Below, piece after piece: positions 24,004 to 30,865 of a DNA stretch of 30,865 nucleotides. The notes beneath the pieces are model-generated. The model saw only the letters and a list, made by a program, of their open reading frames with translations. It was not told where the DNA came from and ran no database searches. This DNA is from an uncultured Chitinophagaceae bacterium. GTDB taxonomy: Bacteria; Bacteroidota; Bacteroidia; Chitinophagales; Chitinophagaceae. Location: the NCBI GenBank assembly GCA_934502905.1, contig CAKSVK010000020.1, forward strand, positions 1-30,865. Reading direction: 5' to 3'. A program made the position numbers and the translations under genes. Within the stretch, counting starts at the first letter, position 1, and the number at the start of each line of letters is the position of its first letter.

Positions 24004-25090
24004 GCAAAACTCCATACTGGCCGATGAAGCTATTGCGCTGCTGAAGCAATTGATCGCCACGCCTTCCTTCAGTAAGGAAGAGCACGGGACGGCAGGCATA
24101 CTTTGCCTTTTTTTTGCCAGGAAAATGATCCCTCATTTCAGGGTAGGTAACAATGTGTTTGCCTGTAACAAATATTTTGATGAAAGCAAGCCCTCTGTTT
24201 TACTCAACTCACATCATGACACGGTAAAGCCGAATAAGGGTTATACACTCAATCCTTTTGAGCCGGTAGAGAGAGAGGGGAAGCTGTTTGGTTTGGGTAG
24301 CAATGATGCCGGTGGTTGCCTGGTATCGCTGGCGGCAACGTTTATCCATTTTTACGAACGGGATAACCTGCCTTATAATATTGTTTTTGCTGCCAGTGCG
24401 GAAGAGGAGATATCGGGAAAGAATGGGATAGAATACCTGTTGCAGGATCCTACTTTTAATCCGGCTGGCAGGAACTGGGCTTTTGCTATTGTAGGAGAGC
24501 CTACACAGATGCAGATGGCTGTTGCTGAAAAAGGGCTGATGGTGCTGGATGCGGTAGCGAATGGCAAAGCAGGCCATGCTGCCAGGGAAGAAGGGGAGAA
24601 TGCTATTTATAAAGCGATCCGGGATATTGAATGGTTTCAAACCCATCGTTTTCCCAAAGTATCGGAGCTGCTGGGACCCGTAAAAACCAGTGTGACGGTT
24701 ATCCAGACGGATAATACCGCTCATAACGTGGTGCCCGCACAGTGCAGGTTTGTGGTAGACGTTCGTGTAAATGAATTATATACACTGGAAGAAGTGCTGG
24801 AGATCATCCGGGAAAATGTACAAAGCGATGTACAGCCACGTAGTCTCCGCCTGCGCTCTTCAGGCATAGCGCTTACCCATCCCCTGGTGCAGGCAGGTAT
24901 ACAGCTCGGCAGAACGTACTACGGCTCACCCACCACCTCCGACCAGGCATTGATACCTTTCACTTCTTTAAAGATAGGTCCCGGCGATTCCGCAAGAAGC
25001 CATACCGCCGATGAGTATATATATATTCATGAAATAAAGGAGGGGATTGAATTGTATATCAGGCTGATTGAAGAAGTAAGCAGACAGTAG
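23996..25090 (+). CDS. argE: M20 deacylase (N-acyl-citrulline/ornithine deacylase)
   Basis: A 364-residue M20-family metallopeptidase-fold enzyme. Metal-site marks are NSHHDTVKP (72-80), GLGSNDAGG (Asp104), the catalytic Glu pair in SAEEEISG (about 136-137), VGEPT (166-170), and a terminal His in DSARSHTADEY. In this operon it should remove the acyl group after carbamoylation, giving citrulline for ArgG, rather than act on N-acetylornithine as in enteric bacteria. Whether acetyl or succinyl is removed is not settled by the sequence. It overlaps the argB stop by eight bases. A short imperfect hairpin repeat lies just after its stop (25088-25190). Confidence 0.92.
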   Translation: MTEQNSILADEAIALLKQLIATPSFSKEEHGTAGILCLFFARKMIPHFRVGNNVFACNKYFDESKPSVLLNSHHDTVKPNKGYTLNPFEPVEREGKLFGLGSNDAGGCLVSLAATFIHFYERDNLPYNIVFAASAEEEISGKNGIEYLLQDPTFNPAGRNWAFAIVGEPTQMQMAVAEKGLMVLDAVANGKAGHAAREEGENAIYKAIRDIEWFQTHRFPKVSELLGPVKTSVTVIQTDNTAHNVVPAQCRFVVDVRVNELYTLEEVLEIIRENVQSDVQPRSLRLRSSGIALTHPLVQAGIQLGRTYYGSPTTSDQALIPFTSLKIGPGDSARSHTADEYIYIHEIKEGIELYIRLIEEVSRQ

Positions 25091-25114
25091 TGAGCAGTAA
25101 GTGTGGTACTGTTT

Positions 25115-25144
25115 CTGTCGGTCAATTAGAAATTAATAAATTTG
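25115..25144 (+). promoter_or_regulatory. Candidate promoter before argH
   Basis: TAAATTTG (25137-25144) is a full TAnnTTTG match, preceded after exactly 19 bases by CTG (25115-25117), close to the TTG of the -33 element. The implied start near 25151 gives a leader of about 60 bases. argH could therefore be transcribed separately from the rest of the operon. Confidence 0.45.
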
Positions 25145-25213
25145 GTAAGTATTGCATGAGGAGTTTTGCTCGGTCACTTACTACTTATCACTTAGGCACT
25201 TAAAACTTGAAGC

Positions 25214-26515
25214 ATGAAACTTTGGCAAAAAGACAGCTCATCCGTTAATGACCTGATTGAAAAATTCACGGTGGGACGGGACAAGGAGTTTGATATATTA
25301 TTAGCCCAATATGACGTGTTGGGGTCGATCGCGCATGTGAAAATGCTGAAGGAAGTAGGGCTGATGAGCGCGGAAGATGCGGATGCTGCAGTAAAGGGAC
25401 TGGAGGTGATACACGACGAAATTAAAAAAGGCATATTTGTAATTGAGGAAGGAATGGAAGACGTGCACTCCCAGGTGGAATACGTGCTGACGCAACGTAT
25501 AGGGGATGCGGGTAAGCAGATTCATAGCGGGAGAAGCAGGAACGACCAGGTGGCCGTGGACCTGAAATTATACCTGCGGGCGGAAGTGCTGGCTATAAAA
25601 GATGAAGTAAAAAAGCTGTTTGACCTGCTCATCACGCAAAGTGAAAAGTTCAAAAATGTATTATTGCCGGGTTATACCCACCTGCAGATCGCGATGCCCT
25701 CTTCTTTCGGGTTGTGGTTCGGTGCATATGCAGAGAGCCTGACCGATGACCTGGAGCTGCTGGCGGCATCGTATCATATTGCCAATAAAAATCCGCTGGG
25801 CAGCGGAGCCGGATACGGGTCATCATTTCCGCTTAACCGCACATTAACCACACAGCTGCTGGGGTTTGAAGCATTGAATTATAATGCCGTATATGCGCAG
25901 ATGAGCCGTGGTAAAACCGAGAAGATGGTAGCTACCGGTCTCAGTGCTATAGCTGCTACTTTAAGTAAGCTGGCAATGGATGCCTGCCTGTATATTAACC
26001 AGAACTTTGGCTTTATTTCTTTTCCGCCTGAGCTGACCACCGGCAGCAGCATCATGCCGCATAAAAAGAACCCTGATGTATTTGAGCTGATCAGGGCAAA
26101 ATGTAACCGTATGCAGGCTACACCCAATGAGCTGACATTGCTGATCAACAACCTGCCCTCCGGCTATCACCGGGATCTCCAATTGACAAAAGAAATACTG
26201 TTTCCTGCGCTGGAGGAATTAAAAGCCTGCATACAGATGACAATATTGATGTTGTCCAACATTAGTGTAACGGATAATATCCTGGATGATGAAAAGTACC
26301 GTTACCTGTTTAGTGTGGAGGCTGTGAACGATCTCGTGAATAAGGGCGTTTCTTTCCGTGATGCTTACCGCCAGGTGGGTAATGATATCGAGAATGGTAA
26401 ATTTCACTACGACTATAAGAAGCAATTGCAGCATACGCATGAAGGCAGCCTGGGTAACCTGCGTAATGATGGCATACAACAGCAAATGGATAAGGTGCTG
26501 GCAAAGTTTTCCTGA
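25214..26515 (+). CDS. argH: Argininosuccinate lyase
   Basis: A 433-residue enzyme of the fumarase/aspartase superfamily that splits argininosuccinate into arginine and fumarate, the last step of the pathway. The signature GSSIMPHKKNPDVFE is at 278-292, the HSGRSRNDQ loop at 104-112, and LPGYTHLQ and GSGAGYGSSFPLNR complete the active site. It is somewhat shorter at the C-terminus than the roughly 460-residue enterobacterial enzymes, as in other Bacteroidota. It ends 13 bases from the 3' end of a convergent gene, with a 12-pair hairpin spanning both ends. Confidence 0.96.
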   Translation: MKLWQKDSSSVNDLIEKFTVGRDKEFDILLAQYDVLGSIAHVKMLKEVGLMSAEDADAAVKGLEVIHDEIKKGIFVIEEGMEDVHSQVEYVLTQRIGDAGKQIHSGRSRNDQVAVDLKLYLRAEVLAIKDEVKKLFDLLITQSEKFKNVLLPGYTHLQIAMPSSFGLWFGAYAESLTDDLELLAASYHIANKNPLGSGAGYGSSFPLNRTLTTQLLGFEALNYNAVYAQMSRGKTEKMVATGLSAIAATLSKLAMDACLYINQNFGFISFPPELTTGSSIMPHKKNPDVFELIRAKCNRMQATPNELTLLINNLPSGYHRDLQLTKEILFPALEELKACIQMTILMLSNISVTDNILDDEKYRYLFSVEAVNDLVNKGVSFRDAYRQVGNDIENGKFHYDYKKQLQHTHEGSLGNLRNDGIQQQMDKVLAKFS

Positions 26516-26517
26516 TA

Positions 26518-26558
26518 ACCGGGGGTATTTACAACTTCACGGCAATACCTGCCCCGGT
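26518..26558. terminator. Hairpin spanning the ends of convergent genes
   Basis: ACCGGGG and GTATT (26518-26529) pair with AATAC and CCCCGGT (26544-26548, 26552-26558) with a three-base bulge, giving 12 pairs. It begins just after argH and runs into the last codons of the minus-strand gene. There is no T-run, so it is a weak terminator or a 3' stabiliser in either direction. Confidence 0.5.
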
Positions 26559-27317
26559 AGCGATTGACGACAACGCATAATGCTTACGGGCAGACCGGGG
26601 CTCTCCAAGACCCGGACCGGATATGACCTGAAAGGGGAGACCCGGGGGTGAGTCTTCGTAATAATAATAGGTAATGACAGGCCTGGAATCAAAATAGGCG
26701 ACGTCGAGTGAAAGCGCTATTCTTTTGCTGATGTGAAAACGGAATGCCAGGTCTGCCTGGTAACAAAACGACCAGGGAAGGCTGGTCCCTTTGCTGAATC
26801 CGGTACCTATGGTCCCAGGCTCCAGGCCTCCTGAGGAACCGTATGCATAGCTGTATTTGTAACCCGGTATGGAAGTTTTGCACCAGCCGGCGTATAAGCC
26901 GGGCTGTAGCTCAAATCTTTTATCTCCGGATAACGGGATGGCATAGTTGACACCGGCCATGGCGTGAAAGACTTTCCACTTTTTTGCTTTATAGGATACA
27001 GATGCACCTTCAGGGAACGAACTTTGCATTGACCGGATCACCTTCCGGTTATTCTGCCCGTTTTGTGATCCGCCGGTTTGCAGGGTCAGTGCCCAGCTTT
27101 TGGCAAAACGATATTGCAAACGAATATTACCCGTGATGCCGGGAACGGCGTTTCCGGAAACGTCGTGAAAAGATGGCCGGTAGCGGGCGAATTCACCGAC
27201 AGGCACAGAAGGACCGAACCGGATACCTGCGGAAAAACGGGTCTCTTGTGCCATACAAAAATGGCTGAGTCCAACTGATATCGCTACAAAGAGAATGAAT
27301 CGTTGTATGTGTTTCAT
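26529..27317 (-). CDS. Outer-membrane beta-barrel protein
   Basis: A 262-residue exported protein with a signal peptide (1-23, cleavage after CMAQ) and an alternating hydrophobic, aromatic-rich pattern typical of beta-barrels of outer-membrane porin-like families in Bacteroidota. Recurrent strands such as FSAGIRFGPSVPVG and ALSLDVAYFDSRPVITYYYY, and a terminal strand ending GAGIAVKL, support this. No catalytic motif is recognised and no function can be assigned. It converges with argH. A perfect inverted repeat AACGAT-TAT-ATCGTT (27371-27385) lies 54 bases upstream of its ATG and could be an operator. Confidence 0.8.
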   Translation of the reverse strand: MKHIQRFILFVAISVGLSHFCMAQETRFSAGIRFGPSVPVGEFARYRPSFHDVSGNAVPGITGNIRLQYRFAKSWALTLQTGGSQNGQNNRKVIRSMQSSFPEGASVSYKAKKWKVFHAMAGVNYAIPLSGDKRFELQPGLYAGWCKTSIPGYKYSYAYGSSGGLEPGTIGTGFSKGTSLPWSFCYQADLAFRFHISKRIALSLDVAYFDSRPVITYYYYEDSPPGLPFQVISGPGLGEPRSARKHYALSSIATGAGIAVKL

Positions 27318-27370
27318 TTTACAGGTTTCTCCGGATAATAAGAATGATTTTTCCCTGTTGGTTTATAAGG

Positions 27371-27385
27371 AACGATTATATCGTT
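27371..27385. promoter_or_regulatory. Dyad upstream of the beta-barrel gene
   Basis: AACGAT and ATCGTT form a perfect 6-bp dyad with a three-base centre, 54 bases before the ATG at 27317. Its position suits an operator, but a 15-base dyad can also arise by chance in the A/T-rich gap. Confidence 0.25.
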
Positions 27386-27423
27386 GCCGTATTGTGCGCC
27401 CAAGCCTTGAAGCAACGCTTAAA

Positions 27424-27462
27424 AAAAGAGGCTATCCTGAAATAAACCGGGTAGCCTCTTTT
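27424..27462 (-). terminator. Intrinsic terminator of the type IX secreted protein gene
   Basis: AAAAGAGGCTATCC (27424-27437) pairs with GGGTAGCCTCTTTT (27449-27462) with one G-U pair and an 11-base loop. Read on the minus strand, the stem ends in a run of seven T's. It lies 21 bases after the stop of the 909-residue gene. Confidence 0.88.
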
Positions 27463-27483
27463 ATTTTGCCAATGAACACCGTA

Positions 27484-30213
27484 TTACAATACCACTACCG
27501 GTAACTGTTTATAGAACCTGTTAGGTCCTTCCACTTTTATCCAGTACATGCCTTTGGGAAGGCTCTTATTCAGCTGCAGTATATGGGCGGAAGCACTGCC
27601 TGTATGTGTCACCTGCTGGCGATAAACCGGCTGACCATTCGTATTGTGCAGGGTAACCCTGTATTTCCCCGCCTGAACGCTGCTGAGCTGGAGATTGAAG
27701 TTGTACCCGTATGCAGGATTGGGATATACTGATATCCGTTCTTTTGCTCCTTCCAGGCGAATGGAAACAATGCTGCTGTAGAAATAAGTGCCATCTGCAT
27801 TCACTTCTTTGATGCGATAATACAGGATACCTTCTCCCGGCGAACGGTCAGTCCATTCATATTGTGCGTTGTTGCCGGCCTGTACCGGTAGGGTTGTTGC
27901 CGGTGCAAAATAATCGCCGTCAACCGATTTTTCTATGGTATAGGACACCACCTGCAGCTGGTCATAGCTTTCCCATTTTACTGTCACGGCGCCTTCCTGC
28001 CTTATAAGCTGGAGGCTGCTGTTTCGGATGGGGAGCGCGCCGGCTATACGCATATAAGCGATGCCTGAGGTAGTCTGGCTGCAGCTTCCACTCTGCACAA
28101 CTGTGCGGTACTGTGTGGCTGTTGTTATATTGGTGACTGTTAGTTGCGATGCGGTATGGGTTATATCCTGTATGTTCGCCTGGAAGGTGTCGATAGAAGA
28201 CTGCCATTTCACTACATCTCCTACCTGGCTCATCAGTGTCAGGATAGTGGAATTGTTGCCTGCTTCTACCTCTCCGTCGCCGGAAATGCTGCCGGCTGTG
28301 CTGGCAGGGCGAATGGTTGCTGTTACAGGTAGTCTTGATGCACAGCCTGCTGCGGCTACATAATAAGTAGTGGTAGCGGTGAGCGACGGTGTCGTGTATG
28401 TATTACCGGTATGTATGCTGTTCCCGCCGCTTTCTGCCGTGAACCAGGTGATATTGCCTGAAGAAGCGGTGGCCCCCAGCGTAACCTGGCCGGACTCGCA
28501 TCTTTCAGCAGGTGTGAGCGAGGCAACGCCTGTGACCTGGAAAGTAAGGGTATTGGAAGTTGTGGCAGTACATCCCCCTCCGTTGGATACTATCAGGCGG
28601 TAATCTGTTGTGCCCGTTATATCCGTAGCCGGAACATAATAGGCCGAATTAGCGCCGGGAATATCTGTAAACGGATCGGAACCTGTTCTGCTTCGCCACT
28701 GGAATGCCCGGTCGCCGCTGCCACCGGTAACAGTGGAGCTGAAGAGCCTGGATGCATTCCGGCAGGCATTGCCTTCACTATTGCTGATGCTTACGCTGCT
28801 GGGTGGCGTGCCGGTAGCAGTTGCGATCGTGAGCGATCCGCTGATGCCCGCATTCCCGTTTCCTGCTTCATGCACGGTAGCGCGATACCGGTGGCCTACC
28901 GTGGCATTGGCGATCTGCAACCGGGAAGTAGTGGCGCCGGAATAGTTGCCACCATTGCTGACTGAAGTCCAGGTAGTACCGTTGTCTGTTGATTCTTCCC
29001 AGGTATAGGAAAGCGCACCGCCCGCTGCGGGCGTACCTACTACTTCAAGACTGGCGGTTCCCCCCGGGCATACCCTGAGCGTGGAGGTTTCCGGGCTTAG
29101 GGAGGCGTTGGGAGGCAGGTTGATAGAAGCCGCGTTATAAGCTATAAAGGCATAGTCGCTGGTACCGCTGGGCGTGATCCGTAATGCCCTTACCTGCGAT
29201 GCATTGCCGGCAGTGATGCCAAAATCGGACAACTTCAGGCTGATCAGCCTCAGCCCCCGGGTAGGGCTACTGGAGAATGGACTATAGGGACGGGCAATAT
29301 TATAGGGAATACCGGTTGCCATGCTAAAAAGATCCAGGGCATACCTGCCCAATTCGGGAAGGTGGTTCATATTCTGCATGAAGGAATGGGAACCCTGTAC
29401 AATATTGCCGCTGGCATCCAGGAAGGCAAAGGCATCATTGGTTGAAGTGGGATCGGCAATTTGTGTCAGGATAATATCCGGTTCTGCATCCGCAACCCTG
29501 GCCGGATCAATATTATAGATCTGGAAGGTCATAGTGGCGGAAGTCGGCAGGTTGGTAATACCCGTACCCATGTCCAGACCGTTAATTCCATCCGTAAGTG
29601 CTTTTTTGATCGTATAGTCAGATACGCCGCCCACATTTGCAACCTCGGAACCATCTACATACTTCGCCAGCGCCAGATATACACTTCCTCCGCCGGTGGT
29701 TACACCGGATATGCCTGCCACCGGCAGCGCTTTAAAAACCGCCGGCGTGTAACTTACACCCTGTATCGTAAGCCTGGCATCGTTGACCCCGGTAGAATAC
29801 GTAACATTATTGTGGGTGAAAGCCAGCAGGTGATGGCTGTTGTCCGGAAGTACACTGTTAGCGGAAGCAGCTGTTGTTGACCAGAAGCCGTTATAATCGG
29901 TGATCATCCCCGAAGTGGGAATATAAATAAATCCGGTTTGAGATGCCGAACCATCAGGGTTCGTAACTACAATGCTGCCCGAAGTACTAACCGGAACGGT
30001 CAATGTGATAGATGTGTTGGAGACAATAGTAAAACCGGCAATTACGCCCCCTACAGTAACCTGTGTGGCTGTTGAAAAATTGGAGCCGGTAACCGTAATC
30101 GTCATGCCCGGTGTGGCGGAAACAGGAGTAAAGGAACTAATGGTTGGAGGAGCAGCGTAACAAAAGCTGCTCAGGGCAATACAAAATACTGCCCAAACAA
30201 AGAGGCTCTTCAT
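27484..30213 (-). CDS. Type IX secreted multidomain (IPT/TIG, Ig-like) surface protein
   Basis: A 909-residue exported protein. Signal peptide: 1-20 (SLFVWAVFCIALSSFCYA). Residues about 24-100 are an IPT/TIG beta-sandwich (PPTISSFTPVSATPGMTITVTGSNF). About 100-370 is a region without a recognised family. About 375-740 are repeated Ig-like segments with PxxxxVCPGGTASL and CTATTSNTLTF patterns, several with paired cysteines. About 745-825 resembles a fibronectin-like domain (VKWESYDQLQVVSYTIEKSVDG). About 827-909 is the C-terminal type IX sorting domain (ISVYPNPAYGYNFNLQL, ending LPVVVL). The role is probably adhesion or matrix binding at the cell surface; no enzymatic motif is seen. It is transcribed alone with a clear terminator. 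Confidence 0.87.
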   Translation of the reverse strand: MKSLFVWAVFCIALSSFCYAAPPTISSFTPVSATPGMTITVTGSNFSTATQVTVGGVIAGFTIVSNTSITLTVPVSTSGSIVVTNPDGSASQTGFIYIPTSGMITDYNGFWSTTAASANSVLPDNSHHLLAFTHNNVTYSTGVNDARLTIQGVSYTPAVFKALPVAGISGVTTGGGSVYLALAKYVDGSEVANVGGVSDYTIKKALTDGINGLDMGTGITNLPTSATMTFQIYNIDPARVADAEPDIILTQIADPTSTNDAFAFLDASGNIVQGSHSFMQNMNHLPELGRYALDLFSMATGIPYNIARPYSPFSSSPTRGLRLISLKLSDFGITAGNASQVRALRITPSGTSDYAFIAYNAASINLPPNASLSPETSTLRVCPGGTASLEVVGTPAAGGALSYTWEESTDNGTTWTSVSNGGNYSGATTSRLQIANATVGHRYRATVHEAGNGNAGISGSLTIATATGTPPSSVSISNSEGNACRNASRLFSSTVTGGSGDRAFQWRSRTGSDPFTDIPGANSAYYVPATDITGTTDYRLIVSNGGGCTATTSNTLTFQVTGVASLTPAERCESGQVTLGATASSGNITWFTAESGGNSIHTGNTYTTPSLTATTTYYVAAAGCASRLPVTATIRPASTAGSISGDGEVEAGNNSTILTLMSQVGDVVKWQSSIDTFQANIQDITHTASQLTVTNITTATQYRTVVQSGSCSQTTSGIAYMRIAGALPIRNSSLQLIRQEGAVTVKWESYDQLQVVSYTIEKSVDGDYFAPATTLPVQAGNNAQYEWTDRSPGEGILYYRIKEVNADGTYFYSSIVSIRLEGAKERISVYPNPAYGYNFNLQLSSVQAGKYRVTLHNTNGQPVYRQQVTHTGSASAHILQLNKSLPKGMYWIKVEGPNRFYKQLPVVVL

Positions 30214-30646
30214 GTTTGAGAATAGGTTTAGAGAATTTCAGGAATTGTAATTTTCGGACGTGAAAGTAATTTATTTTTAAATAGTAAGTTCAAATGCTTA
30301 GAAGATTATAGTCATAATCTTTATTAATTGATAAGTAAAACCTTCCTGTGGGTGTATATTACTGTTAGGGATATACGAAGTTTGTATCAGTGCCGGTCAT
30401 TTTCCGCCAGTGACCTGTCATGCCGGTCTCTGTTTTTTATACTGCACGATCTGTTTTTACTACTAAAAGTGCTTCTGTCATTAAGTTTGCTCCGGGGGTG
30501 TTCACAAAGTGCCTGCTTCACCCGTTAAGACGAAGCTTTTTTCTTACCTGTGATGCCATCCGGGCAGCTCCCGCCCCTGCATGCTTTACCACCCATAACA
30601 GGCCTCGCCATACGAATGAGCCCCGGGTCACCGTTATACCTGTATA
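30214..30646. other. Gene-free divergent region at the right end
   Basis: 433 bases lie between the diverging secreted-protein genes. The left half is A/T-rich and should hold the promoter of the 909-residue gene; no TAnnTTTG was seen. Short open frames (30328-30528, 30420-30647 plus; 30518-30829 minus) have no recognisable domain, and the minus one overlaps the convincing start at 30647. No repeats or structured elements were noticed. Confidence 0.6.
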
Positions 30647-30865
30647 ATGCATATGCGTGAAGTAATATTTTTTGTCTGCATTCTTTTCCATATAAGTGTC
30701 CATGGACAGTCTAATGGTTATCTTGTTGGTCCGGAAGGTGATACGCTGCGGGTGGAAATAAAAATGCCGGTTGATTTTCTGGGAAGCCGGTACTTTGAAA
30801 AATTGTTCGGCCGGGTAACGGTCAAACATGCTACAGGTGAAATAAATACCTGTAAGCCCGGCGAG
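30647..30865 (+). CDS. Secreted protein of unknown function, 5' part only
   Basis: An open frame begins with ATG at 30647 (a second ATG at 30653) and runs to the window edge without a stop, giving the first 73 residues. It has a signal peptide (REVIFFVCILFHISVHGQ, cleaved near HGQ-SNG), then YLVGPEGDTLRVEI, a GDTL pattern common near the start of secreted Bacteroidota proteins of unknown function. The rest of the gene lies outside. A minus-strand frame across the same bases is judged a shadow because only the plus frame has an export signal. Confidence 0.65.
   Translation, partial: MHMREVIFFVCILFHISVHGQSNGYLVGPEGDTLRVEIKMPVDFLGSRYFEKLFGRVTVKHATGEINTCKPGE

Noticed and set aside
30518..30829. 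Minus-strand frame of 103 codons at the right end
   Set aside because: It lies opposite a plus-strand frame with a convincing signal peptide that runs off the window, and it has no recognisable domain itself.

Overview
The window looks like chromosomal DNA of a Bacteroidota species, most likely Chitinophagaceae (Chitinophaga-like). The evidence is a large secreted protein with a C-terminal type IX secretion sorting domain, an ArgF'-type N-acyl-ornithine transcarbamylase in an arginine operon, a bacterial geranylgeranylglyceryl-phosphate synthase, DUF1080 proteins, and several TAnnTTTG promoter elements typical of the phylum. I see no phage, plasmid, CRISPR, rRNA or tRNA genes.

Left part (1-6459). 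A possible gene 3' end at 1-60 is followed by minus-strand genes: a GNAT-nitrilase fusion (108-1613), a CPA1-type cation/proton antiporter (2177-3448), and a compact three-gene unit of two tandem metallo-beta-lactamase-fold hydrolases and a small GNAT (6257 down to 3550). The 563-base gap at 1614-2176 holds two diverged 66-bp direct repeats around a perfect 15-bp hairpin.

Middle (6460-17447). This stretch carries dnaX, the pyruvate dehydrogenase E2 gene with two lipoyl domains, a secreted DUF1080 protein, a small lipoprotein, rnhB, a PAP2-like membrane protein translationally coupled to rpoN, a second DUF1080 protein, and the GGGP synthase. The gaps are the most unusual part of the window. 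Three hairpin-forming repeats follow rnhB. A candidate structured RNA with its own promoter-like element lies between rpoN and the second DUF1080 gene. A 906-base gene-free region contains a long nested stem-loop and a pair of mutually exclusive hairpins.

Right part (17448-30865). A 354-base leader precedes a plus-strand arginine operon: GNAT, argG, argC, argD, argF', argB, argE, argH. The GNAT probably supplies the acylated glutamate. ArgB, ArgC and ArgD turn it into N-acyl-ornithine, ArgF' carbamoylates it, ArgE removes the acyl group, and ArgG and ArgH make arginine. Val90 of ArgF' and the loss of the usual Glu switch in ArgD point to succinylated rather than acetylated intermediates. Beyond the operon, on the minus strand, are a beta-barrel protein gene and a 909-residue type IX secreted multidomain adhesin-like protein. 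A secreted protein gene on the plus strand is cut off by the window end.

All structure, promoter and terminator calls were made by eye. No alignment, folding or database search was run.
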